This document shows, in pieces, positions 1 through 11,745 of a DNA stretch of 64,000 nt. The notes below the pieces were generated by a model, which was given only the letters and a program-made list of their open reading frames with translations, had not been told where the DNA came from and did not search any database. Each line of letters starts with the position of its first letter. Positions within the stretch are counted from its first letter, which is position 1. The translations under genes and the position numbers were made by a program. The stretch lies in NCBI GenBank assembly GCA_013397075.1, contig VWZS01000622.1, positions 120,476 to 184,475 on the forward strand. The letters are read 5' to 3'. Source of the stretch: Rhabdornis inornatus. Taxonomy: Eukaryota > Chordata > Aves > Passeriformes > Rhabdornithidae.

Positions 1-311
1 AAGTTTCAAGGTTTCTTTGTACTTAATTTAGCAGCAATTAGTCCAGCTTCTTACAGTCTCAAAAACATTACTGTGTGTACACTCTGCAGTTATTGAGCCC
101 TTCATTCTTACCATAATAGGTGAAATGTACAAGGACTGGTTTTAATTCTGTTTTTTAAGTCTTTGTGTGAATATAGGATTTTTTAGGAGCATTTTGATTC
201 TGCTTCTTGAAAGCCGAAGTCCACCTTACCTTAATTACAAAGCAAAATTTCTCCTTGTAAGTAGTTGTAGCTTTCCAAGTCAATAACTTCATTGCTATTA
301 AGAAAAATCTC

Positions 312-688
312 TCCTCTGAAGACAAGCTGAGAGAGTCAGGGCTGCATAGCCTGGAGAAGAGAAGACTTTGGGGACACCTTAGAACAGCCTTTCAGTACCT
401 GAAGGGGGCCTACAGGAAAGCTGGTGAGGGACTTTTCACTTGGGTATGTAATGATAGAACGAAGGGGAACGACTTCAAACAGACAAAGAGTAGGCTTAGA
501 TTGAATATTAGGAAGAAATTCTTTACTGTGAGTGTTGCCCAGAGAGGCTATGGATTTCCTATTCCTGGAGGTGTTAAATAGCAGACTGGATGGGACTTCA
601 AGCAATTTGGTCTAATGAAAGGTGTACTGGCAGGGCTGGAGCTAGATGATCTTTAAAGTCCCTTCCAGCCCAAACCATTCTATGGTTA
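312..688 (+). mobile_element. CR1 LINE fragment, 3' end
   Basis: A 5'-truncated CR1 non-LTR retrotransposon in plus orientation. The body has the standard CR1 phrases 'agcctggagaagagaag', 'acctgaagggggcctacag', 'aggaagaaattctttactg' and 'gatgatctttaaagtccctt'. It ends in 'aaccattctatgg', the usual CR1 tail, which lacks poly(A). Only the last part of ORF2 and the 3' UTR remain. The frame is broken by substitutions and small indels, so it is not coding. The divergence from the remembered consensus suggests an old insertion. The subfamily cannot be set by eye. Confidence 0.92.
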
Positions 689-3600
689 GAACACTTTACT
701 TGGATCTTACTAAAACATTCCTAACCTTGATTGAGGTGACTGGCTTTGTTAAAAGAGAGAACAAACCATTTTGCAAGCAGTTCTGCAGATTTTCTCCCAA
801 AGTGAACCCATATGGATTGCTAACTCAAATACTTTGTGTTAACAGATAGCTAGATGAGAACCTTCTCCCCAGTCAGATAAAGATTTACTTCATAAAAGCT
901 TCTGCAACTTCTTTTGGAAATATTCCCATCTTTGGAGTATGCACTGTGCCACCTGTTTATGTATTTATGAAACCCTGCTCCCTGCGGGACAAGTCTGGGT
1001 TGTATGCTTATTTTGATAAAGCACTACTTTAATCTTCAGACACTAAGTAATTACCAGAAGTAAAATATATTATACCTTTTCTCTCTCATTTCAATTTCTG
1101 CAAATTAACTGCTCATTGGATTGTATACATGTAGGCAGTACTCTGTTATTTCAAAGCTTTTAACAGATTTATAAATGAAGGAGATATCTGGGACTCTGTT
1201 GAAGACCATCTAACAACTCAGAATGAAATATTCTCCTTGCATTTATGGCATGTGTGCAACAGGTGAAGAGTCACTGCACAAACTGGTGTTATAAAACAGT
1301 GATCATCAGAGGAACAACAGTGGAGTCTCCTTTGACTGAGTGTTTATGTACTTCACTGTTGGTACCTTGCAGATGCTAATCTAGTGATAGGATGTGATGC
1401 TTACCATCAAGCTAAAGATTGAAATGCTGTTTAATCAAATAAGATTATGTTCAAATATTTCCCTAAGGGTGTCCCAACTGGTTTGATGTCTGCATACTGT
1501 TAACCAGCTCTTGGTATTCTCTCTACATCCCGTTCCATTTTATCTACAGCTGAGCTGTAATTCCAAGTAGATGCTACTCCTTCAATAATAACTAAGGATA
1601 CATAAATTATTCTTCCTTTCTGGGATACTCACAATTCTGTTCAGTGAATGGACATCATATTAGCTCCAGCAGGGTAGTTTAGAGTGGTTTTGCAAGACTG
1701 ATCCTTTCCTGAATAACTATTCTGGTTAGTCAGTATGTTTTAATGTCAGAAAATTCATAATATATTACAAAGCATTTTTAGCTCTGGAATTTCTTATGTT
1801 CAAGGGAAAATAGGGTTTCCCGTTGCTCTGTGTGTGGCAGCATCATCAAGGTGCTGATGAACACATAGAATGAGCTGGGTTACTAGAAGTGACTATTCTT
1901 CCTCCAAAAAATGTCTTGCTCATCATAAATCTAATTGTAGAACTAAAGGTTGACTTTATACATCTGGAAGCAATAAAAGAAGTGCCCTATACTCTCCAAG
2001 AGTCAAGGTGGAGGATAGGAGGTGATGAATGACGTCTTAGAAAGCTGAGCAGGGTCCCTTCTGCATGTTGTCCAATCTCTTACATTGCTTTTAGAATGGT
2101 ACCAAAAAATACCAGTTATAAGTAGGTTGCTGAGATGTTTTTTATGCCATCTGGCATAGAAGGCTGGGACTCTGACCACACATCTTCACAATCATTCTCC
2201 AAAGACCAAATCTGGATGTATTGCCAATATGCCTACGTGCTGAAGTTAGAATGGAAATCCAGATGAAGTGATTTTTACAAACCTGCATCCCCAGAAGCTA
2301 GAATTTACTCTTCTAGCTGATGAACTGGTGAAATAGTTTAGGAGATTGCAGTACAGCAGAATTAGGAGTGCCTGCATTACAAAAAACCAAAATGTATCTC
2401 CTCTGCAAACTCCATGTTCTCAGAATGTTCAGGCAAAGGACATGTGGAGCAATTCACTATGCTTGATGTTCCTGAGGGCATCAAACATTTTCCAGCAGAT
2501 CACAGTCACAGAGGTTCAACAACTCTTTGGTGTACTTAAATAATAAGTGTTACAGGTCTTGAGAGACTGGGAATCAATCACAGCCAACCGTGGATATATA
2601 GCCTGCTGTTATCTACAAAAATATCTGTAAATGCAGATTCAGTATAAAGGAAAAAAAAAATAAACCAAATAAAAAACCACACCAACCACCATGGAGGATA
2701 ATATGCAAGAGTAAAATTGGAACAATTAAACATGTCACCAGTGTCCCAACCATGGCCTTAGCAATAGGACGTTTTTGAAGAGAAACTGCCTAGTGGATCC
2801 TAGAAAATAAGCACTGCCTAACCCCATTTATAAAGGCAGAAAACAGACAAGACTGTTAACTCCATGATTAAAACAGGACAGAAACCTCTGACTAATATGT
2901 AACAATCAAGGTCCTTTTTGGACCTCTTTGAACAGAAGCAGGCAAGGGGGCTTTTTTCAATATCATGAAAATTCTAGTAAATTCTGCCCCAATATCCCAT
3001 CATTTTCTGTGACCATTTTCTGATGCTTCAAAAGAAAGTAACCCTGTCTACCTTGATTCCCCAAAAGCCAAATTATACACTGAAGGCAAATGTAAATCTG
3101 GCCCCTGCAGGTAAACAGCTGGCAGCATTAAAGTATTTAAAACATGGTGCAAAAAAGATATATGGAAATGCAGTCTCCTTTCAAGGCTCTGTTTCAGATA
3201 CAAGAAGTTAACCACCTGAAGATACAAATCACAAGTTTTAACTTTGAACAACAGGATCACTTCTATCCTGTCATCAAGTCCTACTTACACCTGTGAGTTG
3301 CTAGCATGAAATGTTTTATTCCTTGTGGACATTATTTCAAATAATACTCCAGAATGTCTTATCTTCAAAACTCTATTCTTATTTCCGGACTATTTTTTAT
3401 TTATAACCAGTTCATACACCTTTCAATTTAAGTGCTTTAACCAATATTCCCTGTCTGGTAAGGGCTTTCTGAATTAAAATACCTAATCAGATTATTTTCT
3501 GGGCTTTGATTACAAACTAAGCACATCAAACTCTTTCTTTAATCTCTTCTCAGGCCAATGGCTTGTCACTTGCCAAATTATTTTGGTAGCCATTGCTTTA

Positions 3601-5192
3601 ATTTCTTTTACCCATTAATCATGCCCAGTGCAAAGCCAAAACATTACTCAGAGTGGGAATTGTAATTGGTTGTTGTCATTGAGCTGATGAAATGTGTTTC
3701 TGCCACAAAATGCAGTTAACCCTAATCAGCATTTGATTAAGTATGAAAGATCACAGCCTAAGAATTTTCTCAGAAGTAGAAAATGTCGTAAATTTGGCAG
3801 TGACTTGCAAATCAGATTCTGAAATGGGGAGCCCGGAATACCAGTCTGGTCAATCTATCAAATGAAGACACTGAAATTTTTCAGCTAAAAACTGGGAAAA
3901 ATAAACTGCTGCTCTGATTTTTATTGTTGTTTTCAAGGAAGTAATTTGTAACTCATTAACAAGTTGCAATCAAACATGGAATTGATTGAGTAGTTTTTAA
4001 CTGCCTTCTGATGTCACTGAAATACTTTTCATTTAGCAGTTCTATTTTGATGTGTGAGACATGTCCAGAGACCTAGGCTACATAAATAAATCTTAAAACA
4101 GATAGCCATTTAGAGCACTGAAAGTACTGAGGATAGATCTCCATTTTCAATTTCTTTATTGAGTTGGTATATTTTTCCAATAAAGTTCTGTCATCATTTG
4201 GCCTGAAAATGTTGTCACCTCTCTCTACGAATTTTGTCATACAAACTTCAAAACAACAAGTAGAGAGTAAACTGAATATAGTTAATAAATAACAAATGGG
4301 AGTTGTTTTCTTACTAGAACAACTGTGCCAGTGGTGGTGATTGGTCTACTAGTATTTTCCTTCCATTTGCAACACAGTTTGCCAATCTGATGATTATTTG
4401 TGTGTAGTCACAAATAAGATAGATGAAGGAGAAAGGGAAGTTACTCATCAAGACAGCAAACTGCAATGTGACAGTGGTCAATGTATATCAGGATTGCAAC
4501 TGTTGAAACAAATGCTGATTTGCTAAGCCCAAATTGTTTAGGAAAGGCAAAGTGTTAAGATATTCCTTTGATAGCTTTACTGTTCTGGTCCTTGTTTAAG
4601 GGCTGAAGAAAGAGCTGTTCATTATAAAAAGTGTAAACTTTACTTGAAAGCATACTTCCTTAATGACTTAACTGCGACTTAACCTTAGAGCTAAGGACAC
4701 CACCATAACTAAATATGTAGGTTTCAATGAAATTAATATTAACAACTCAGTTAAACATCAAGCTGTCTGTTTCCAATGGATAAAAAGCTTTTCCTTCCTC
4801 CACAACAGTAGCAACAACACTTTCTTCTAAAAGAAGCCAGGTATGTAAGCAAAGTGAATTTTCATCTAAATACAGGCAAAGTTCAGTTTTTGTCAGACTG
4901 CCAAACAGTGCGTGAGTTTTAGTTTGAAATTCCAAAGTTCTGTGACAAAATTTATACTTTGAACTTGTTAGTTTTCAAAAACTGTCAATGGTGTTATACT
5001 GAATGGTTACTATGTAGCACATAGCTATTTTAATTAGACAGCTGTTTACTTTACAGTTTCTAGGAACTTTAAATGCACTGCCATATAATTTCTCAAGGTA
5101 GCTTTTTTTACAGAAGGAGATGCCAGGTGAGAGACACATAGGTATATATTCTAGTTTGGATAAGGGAAGGGAAGAGGAACATGGGTGAATTA
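689..5192. other. No gene seen; AT-rich unique DNA
   Basis: I find no exon with convincing splice sites, no RNA gene and no recognisable mobile element here. The open frames are short and have unremarkable codon content. The only segment that stands out is the candidate regulatory patch at 3480-3745. A short A-rich run lies at 2650-2690. Confidence 0.6.
3480..3745. promoter_or_regulatory. Candidate conserved noncoding element
   Basis: What is visible is a cluster of homeodomain-type motifs. TAATCAGATTA at 3484-3494 is an 11-base palindrome of the form TAATNNNATTA, the P3 site bound by paired-class homeodomain dimers. It is followed by further TAATCA, TAATTG and TGATTAA motifs up to about 3741. 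Clustered sites of this kind are typical of developmental enhancers in vertebrate gene deserts. AT-rich DNA also produces TAAT motifs by chance, so without an alignment this is only a suggestion. Confidence 0.22.
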
Positions 5193-5241
5193 TTAGACTT
5201 GATAATCTTGAAAGTCTTTTCCAACCTAAACAATTCTATGG
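5193..5241 (+). mobile_element. CR1 LINE tail remnant
   Basis: A short relic of a CR1 3' terminus. 'gacttgataatcttgaaag' followed by 'tcttttccaacctaaacaa' and 'ttctatgg' matches the standard end of one CR1 group. The upstream part of the element is absent or too diverged to see. No coding content. Confidence 0.78.
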
Positions 5242-8200
5242 ATTGCTGAGACGTGGCTATGTCCACAAGACATTCCATTCTGTTCTGGCATTGAAGTGGG
5301 TTTGGAAACTATTTATCAATCAGATAGCATTTGCAACAGTTTTGTTTTGTGTGTCCACATTTTCAAACTTGTATCAAGAAACCAAATGGTTGCTTATCAC
5401 AGATGTAAGGTATTAAACCTGCATATTTCAATGTTTCGTGGTACCGACACTGGCCACTTTGGAAGACAATGAGAAAGAAATGCATGATGAAGTAGGAATG
5501 GACAGAAAAATTATTTCTCTTTTAAGTGAAATGCAGGGGCTATTTTTTACCTCAATGCTGGGTTAGAGTGTTTCAGTGAAGAGGAAACTATTGCTCCTTG
5601 CACAGGAAGAGCTGTTGGAGAGAGATTAATTATCTGAGTTGTCAGAAATAACAACTCTTGGCTATCACATGAAATAGCCGCATACAAACAATGGAAATAA
5701 AAAGATAAGAATAAAATGCAGTGTGTTAGCTAACCAATCAGTTAGCTCTGCCAAAGTCCCCATTGTCATTAAGGGCAAGCTGAAGGATTACAGAAGTGAG
5801 ACAAAGCTGTGCAGATGAAATCCCCAAAAGAGGCCACAACTGGCTGTTCGCTGTTGAATGATGAAGTTGTTGCAGTGCTTTTGAACATGGTGTCTTAAAG
5901 TGCATTCAGAGCTGGTAGACTAGGAGAAAGTGTATTCATCTTGTTGCCCTTACACAATCTGCCAAGAAAGCATCTGGCCTAAGCCATCAAGACAGCCCTG
6001 TGTTTCAAAACACCAGCAAAGATTCTTTATGCGTTTCATGTGTGATGAAAACTGAGTTGTTGGTACTATTGGCCATGATAACTTCTTAGCAAGCCCCATA
6101 ACAGAAGAAGATAGAAAAACACTGTAGTGAAAAACAGGCCCCGTGAGTGCCTTCTCCATGTAAGGGAGCAAGACCTGTCCTTTCAATCCAGCATGGTAAA
6201 ACAGTTAATTAAAAAAGCAGTGTTAATTCAGCTGAGCACTGCCTGTCACTTGTGTTCATTCCACCCAGTGTTTTTTGTTGTTGGGTGTATCTGATGCCTT
6301 TATCATGAGGCATGGCAGAAGCTTATGGCAAGAAAAAGTGACTTAAATTAACCAGGCAAGGATCAGTCTAAATGTATTTAATTCTTAATGTGAAAGAATG
6401 TACATGCCAGTCAGCATTATTGTTGTAACATACCTGCCAGGTGCACAAGATTAAGAAAAGGTCCATGCCAAAGATCATTCCCATAAAAGGGATAATTCAT
6501 TAATAGGTACAGGCTGAGCAAAATTCTTGTAGGCTGAGCAAACTCAGAACATAGGGTGCCTCTTACCAGGCGGCTGTTCCCACCGGAGCTATATAGACCT
6601 TGCTCAGTCTTTGTTGTTGTGCCTCAAATGGAGGCTGTAACCTGGCAGAGGCCTGCAAGAACTGAGGCAACATGTAACACATTTCTGTAGACTTGGGGTC
6701 TTTTAAATGTTTCAGCCAGTTGCTGTGCGTTGGTGTACCTGTGCAATAGCCATCTCTACGGATTTCAGTGACTGTCCTAGAGCTTGCAGAGAGGAGCATT
6801 AAGCAACATGCATTTCGCATTAGAGAGTCTCAAGGTAATGGGTATTTTCTACATTCTAATGTATAACAACAAATTATCCTCATCCTGATAATATTATGAA
6901 TAGTGCATTCTCTTCTTGTTTTGCTCAATACTGTTTTTTAAAGCCTCCATCGCCTGACATACTTACAGTCGCAAGTCTACTACAAAATTTCCTGTTGAAT
7001 GCCCTGCCACTGTACAGCACCATTATGAGGAAGAGCTTGTCATGGTTTCTGGTGTTAAAATCCACTGCCTTAGAAATAAAGAGTTGCTAAAGAAGTATCA
7101 ATAAATGCTTTTAGCCTTTGGACTGGCAATATGTGAGTAACAATTAAAGCAGGTATGATTACTCGTTAGGAAGGTGTACAATGCTCACAAAATAAAATAC
7201 CTTTGGGCATGGAGAGGCATATTTCTTTGACATAATCTGAAAAAAGGTGACATATAATTTGGGTCTATCATTTTAGCTGCTATACTATAGTACTACGCTA
7301 CTGCTGTACTGCAGCTAAGTTGTGATTTCTAAATAAGTCAGTAATTGAAACTTTTGTGTAGAATATGAATCCTGTGTGGATTCTTGAACACATCACGTCT
7401 CCACTACAGAGACACAGAGAATTGCACTTTACCAAGAGAATAATGTCAATGTACTCTTCTATTAGAAAATACATCCAACATGAAAATTGAAGTTTTGTTG
7501 TAGCTCCTGGCTCCTGTAATGCAATATACAGTGGTTGCTCTGTAACTCCAGTGGTTGTAGCTCTGAGTTGTCTTTCCTTTATTACTTTGCACAAGCTCTC
7601 TTCTAGAACTGTGAGGAGAGGAGGGGTTAGAAATGTAAACAAAAAATGAAGCGGTCAAGGATACCTATACCAATACATCCATTTTCAAGCCCAGACTTCA
7701 GTTTTGACTCTCAGTGTTAGACAGCTGCCAGACTCTGCTGGGTTTTGTGCATTCTGTGGTCCACAGCTCCTGTTTGTATCACTATTGCAGTGGAATAACA
7801 GAAAATGTAACTATTCCTATATTGGCTAAGAAAGACTATTTTAGACCTGTAAAATAGACTGATAGTAAAAGGATGTTAAAGTCCAGCTGAGTATACGATT
7901 GCAGAAGTTTAGAACTCTGTGTAATGCCTTCTTGCCTCTTCTGTGTGCTTGTCTTGCTGGCTTTGAAACAACAGTCTTACTTGACTATATACATCTCTGT
8001 GAATCACAGGAAGTCCATAAGGTTCATAAAGTTAAAATAAACCACCCTACTCTATTCCACACACCCGAAAATGCTTCACAGCAGATCAAAATGTTCTAAT
8101 ACTAAATTTCAAAATGCTAAATCTGTTTGTAAGTCGATCTAGATTTTTCCAGAAAAATTACACTCACTCTCCCAAAGTTCTTTTATACTCAAGCAGAGGT

Positions 8201-8996
8201 AAGAGCTCCTCTAGATCAGTTACTCATTATGTAACCTCATGCAACATAGATTAATAGGTATCCTAATTTTTTTCAACCTTCAAGCATTACAAGCAAGCCT
8301 TTCAGAGAAAAAGACAGCACATGAATAATTTTATTCTTTTCATTGGCAGACTCATGGCTTTCATTTTTCTGTAGGACTCTGAGGTTGTAACGAAAATTCA
8401 GTTTCCCTTTCTTAATACTGTGTGTATATGAATGTCAGGGATCAAACTTCCTTTGAGCTTTTCAACAAAGAATGCAATGTTATTGGAACATATTGCCCTA
8501 AGAATCATTGCTAGAACATGATGATCCCCAATAGAAATGAGTATTAACGGTCTTGCAGTGTTTCTATATATTATCTTCCGCCAAAAGTTTACTTATGTTT
8601 TCCTGATACTTACGTGGAAAAACATTGTTGAATTTAATAAATACCTAGATTAGATGTTAAACTTACCATCATTTTCACTTACTCTGAGTTGGTCTGTTCC
8701 AAGGAATCATTACGGGCAATTGTTTTAATACATTAGTTATTCTAGTATTATACATTAGATAATAACTTCACCTGATCAGCAAAACACGTTTCTGAATTTC
8801 TTGATCCACTGAAGGATGATAATTGGATTTTTTTTTAAGAATCACTAGAAGAAGGCTTGGAATAAACTAGTAATTTAGTTCTTCACAAGCTATTTTTGTG
8901 CTTCTGGAAAAATAGTGCAGATTTCAACAGACCATTTTGGTTAAAGCAAGATCATTTTAGTCAAAGATTACAGCTTTGTATTAAATATTTATTTTT
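5242..8996. other. No gene seen
   Basis: AT-rich DNA with no element or exon I can support. At 6508-6540 the phrase 'aggctgagcaaa' occurs twice about 25 bases apart, a trivial local repeat. The overlapping open frames at 7298-7658 on the minus strand have no convincing splice context or homology. Confidence 0.55.
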
Positions 8997-9690
8997 AAGA
9001 CACATGTGTCTGAACTCTGCATATGTAGAAATATTAAAAGGAATTGAAGAAAGAGAGTGGCAGGAATGTAATTAACTTTTTTTTCTCAACATTTGGAATT
9101 TCTAGTTGTTTTTTATTAATGCAACACAGATCCAGGAAGGATAAACTGGTAGAAATGGATCACAATGGTCACAACAACTCCAGAAGACTACTGATGGGGG
9201 GGAAGAGTAGCTGGAAAATTGCCCAGTGAAAAAGGACCCTGGGATACTGGTGACAGCAGCTGAACATGAGCCAGGCTGTGCCCAGGTGGCCAAGAAGGCC
9301 AATGGCATCCTGGCCTGGATCAGCACTAGTGTGGCCAGCAGGAGCAGGGCAGGGATTGTCCCCCTGTCCTGGGCACTGCTGAGGCCACACCTCGAGTGCT
9401 GTGTCCAGTTCTGGGCCCTCCCTGCAAGAAAGACACTGAGGGGCTGGAGTGAGTCCAGAGAAGGGAACGGAGCTGGGGCAGGGTCTGGAGCAGCAGTGCT
9501 GTGAGGAGCAGCTGAGGGAGCTGGGGGTGTTTATCCTGGACAAAAGGAGGCTCAGGGGAGACCTTATCACTCTCTACAGCTGCCTGGAAGGAGAGTGGGG
9601 CCAGGTGAGGGTCAGCCCCCTCTCACAAGTAATAGGTGATAGGATGAGAGGAAGTGTCCTCAAGCTGTGCCGGGGGAGTTTTAAATGGAA
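8997..9690 (+). repeat. Copy 1 of a 694-bp head-to-tail duplication (probable assembly artefact)
   Basis: This block runs from 'aagacacatgtgtctgaac' to 'gggggagttttaaatggaa' and is repeated base for base at 9692-10385, offset 695. A single N at 9691 separates the copies. The only difference I find is T at 9534 against C at 10229. The unit starts outside the CR1 at its left edge and stops in mid-CR1 at its right edge, so the ends do not match an element boundary. Near-identical ends abutting an N are what two overlapping contig ends look like when a scaffolder fails to merge them. Confidence 0.95.
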
Positions 9691-9691
9691 N
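9691..9691. other. Single N at a contig junction
   Basis: One undetermined base lies exactly between the two 694-bp copies. It most likely marks a scaffold gap whose true size is negative, meaning the contigs overlap. Confidence 0.9.
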
Positions 9692-10385
9692 AAGACACAT
9701 GTGTCTGAACTCTGCATATGTAGAAATATTAAAAGGAATTGAAGAAAGAGAGTGGCAGGAATGTAATTAACTTTTTTTTCTCAACATTTGGAATTTCTAG
9801 TTGTTTTTTATTAATGCAACACAGATCCAGGAAGGATAAACTGGTAGAAATGGATCACAATGGTCACAACAACTCCAGAAGACTACTGATGGGGGGGAAG
9901 AGTAGCTGGAAAATTGCCCAGTGAAAAAGGACCCTGGGATACTGGTGACAGCAGCTGAACATGAGCCAGGCTGTGCCCAGGTGGCCAAGAAGGCCAATGG
10001 CATCCTGGCCTGGATCAGCACTAGTGTGGCCAGCAGGAGCAGGGCAGGGATTGTCCCCCTGTCCTGGGCACTGCTGAGGCCACACCTCGAGTGCTGTGTC
10101 CAGTTCTGGGCCCTCCCTGCAAGAAAGACACTGAGGGGCTGGAGTGAGTCCAGAGAAGGGAACGGAGCTGGGGCAGGGTCTGGAGCAGCAGTGCTGTGAG
10201 GAGCAGCTGAGGGAGCTGGGGGTGTTTACCCTGGACAAAAGGAGGCTCAGGGGAGACCTTATCACTCTCTACAGCTGCCTGGAAGGAGAGTGGGGCCAGG
10301 TGAGGGTCAGCCCCCTCTCACAAGTAATAGGTGATAGGATGAGAGGAAGTGTCCTCAAGCTGTGCCGGGGGAGTTTTAAATGGAA
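9692..10385 (+). repeat. Copy 2 of the 694-bp duplication (probable assembly artefact)
   Basis: The second copy begins on the first base after the N and ends at 10385, where unique CR1 sequence continues ('tttaggaaaaatttcttcat'). It carries C at 10229 where copy 1 has T at 9534. That is consistent with the two contig ends coming from different haplotypes of a heterozygous animal, or with one base-calling error. If one copy is removed, a single continuous CR1 remains, which supports the artefact reading. Confidence 0.95.
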
Positions 10386-11649
10386 ATTTAGGAAAAATTT
10401 CTTCATTGAGAGAATTTTCAAGTATTGGGACCAAGTTGCTTAGGGAAGTGGTGGAGTTATCCTAGCTGGTGATACTTAAAAGGCATGTAGATGTGGCATT
10501 TGGGAACATGGTTTGGTGGTAGATTTGGCAGTGCTGGGTTAACAGTTGGACTCATCACCACTATGTGAAGATGATGTCAGGGGAGGCGTCCCCACCTTTT
10601 TATTTAGACAGGAATTTACATGGAAATTTAGAAAGAATATTGGTTCCAAAATTAGTTATATACTGCGATCCCATAGGATTTCACAGAAGTACCGCTTAAG
10701 GCTGTGCAGCAGGAAGTTCTTGTGGCCTTAATTAGCACAGTCTAGCAGGCAAACACAACATGTTCCAAACCTCATGTTTGACTTATGCCTATAAAAAAAG
10801 ATTAAGCTGTGAAGAAATACAACTCAAATAACTGAAAGGAAAGGCACTGGAGCTTAAGCTCCTTGGTAGCTGACAAAAGGTTTGAGTGGAAATGTAGATG
10901 AGAGAAGACCAGAGCAATTAGCAGTACTAAACTAGTTACAGCTATGGAAAGGTGTGACATAATGTGAGTATAGATGCCATAAGGGCTATAAATAGATCAG
11001 TTATCCTTAACTGGGAACACAAACCAGACAGGAAAACAAACAAAAAAAGTAGAGCAACAGTTAGGAAAAAAGAAAATGAAAAATACATGGGTGATAAAGG
11101 TAGAAAATGAAGAGAAAAAAGAAAGGTAGGAGAGAAATCTTGTTTTACAGTGAGGCAACTGATAACAGTTTATTTTTCAGTCTGGGATGGGGAGGCAGTT
11201 TGAAAGGTGGGGTGTATGGTGAAAAGTGTGCATGGGAAAAGAAACTAGAGAGATATTTAGGGGAGACATTTTAAGGTCATTCATTTCTGTATATTGGCAG
11301 TAATCCATTGTGGAGAACAGACAGCTACTGTAGTTGTTAGTAAAGATAAATGTCATTGAATTATAGATGAACATAATGGAAAAACTTCATGTCTAGCCAT
11401 TGTGTAAAATTAGGAGTGGGACATACTGGCTGTGTGGGCTTGGTGAATGCCAGGTGCGTGGGTGAGTCGTGAGCATTGGGAAAGAGTGTCTTATTCAAGT
11501 GGTCTATTCAGTTCTTACACCAGCACTGTAATGTCATTATTTTTTCCTGCTCTGTCTGCTGAGTACAAACCAAAGAATAGTAAACACTAAGTACCTTAGT
11601 GACTATCTCAGCACATCCATATGTTTCTGCTTGCATGTTCAGTGCAGTG

Positions 11650-11745
11650 GCAGAGGGGAAATTACTCGCCTTTAATGTGGCGATTGTTCGTAAAGGCCTG
11701 CGTAATCACGCCTGCTAACAGCATGACATGACATTGCAGTGGGTC
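11650..11745. promoter_or_regulatory. Candidate conserved noncoding element with CpGs
   Basis: A patch of about 95 bases has five or six CpGs ('actcgcc', 'ggcgattgttcg', 'ctgcgtaatcacgcctg') inside DNA that is otherwise nearly CpG-free. CpG loss is fast in unconstrained vertebrate DNA, so retained CpGs suggest constraint. There is no open frame with splice sites, so regulatory function is the more likely explanation. This is inference only. Confidence 0.22.

Larger units (their letters stand above)
9115..10560 (+). mobile_element. CR1 LINE fragment with ORF2 C-terminal remnant, interrupted by the duplication
   Basis: A GC-rich CR1 in plus orientation. In the frame starting near 9226 (and again near 9921) the translation keeps recognisable phrases of the CR1 ORF2 protein downstream of the reverse-transcriptase core: 'CAQVAKKANGILAWISTSVA', then 'RPHLECCVQFW'. 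A second frame gives 'EEQLRELGV' and 'DKRRLRGDLITLYSCL'. The change of frame shows that ORF2 is broken. After the duplicated block the element continues with 'gcttagggaagtggtggag' and 'gggaacatggtttggtggt', and fades near 10560 before a clean tail. Its apparent length of about 1.45 kb is inflated by 695 bases. No intact endonuclease or reverse-transcriptase domain is present. Confidence 0.88.

Noticed and set aside
9044..9924. Identical 61-codon plus-strand frames at 9044-9229 and 9739-9924
   Set aside because: They are the same sequence counted twice through the duplication and mostly precede the CR1. There is no splice or homology support.
9169..10265. Minus-strand 133-codon frames repeated at 9169-9570 and 9864-10265
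   Set aside because: They are antisense shadows of the GC-rich CR1 ORF2 remnant, doubled by the assembly duplication.
8997..10385. Reading the 694-bp repeats as LTRs or as a recent segmental duplication
   Set aside because: There is no internal region, only one N between the copies; no TG...CA ends; the breakpoints do not match an element boundary.
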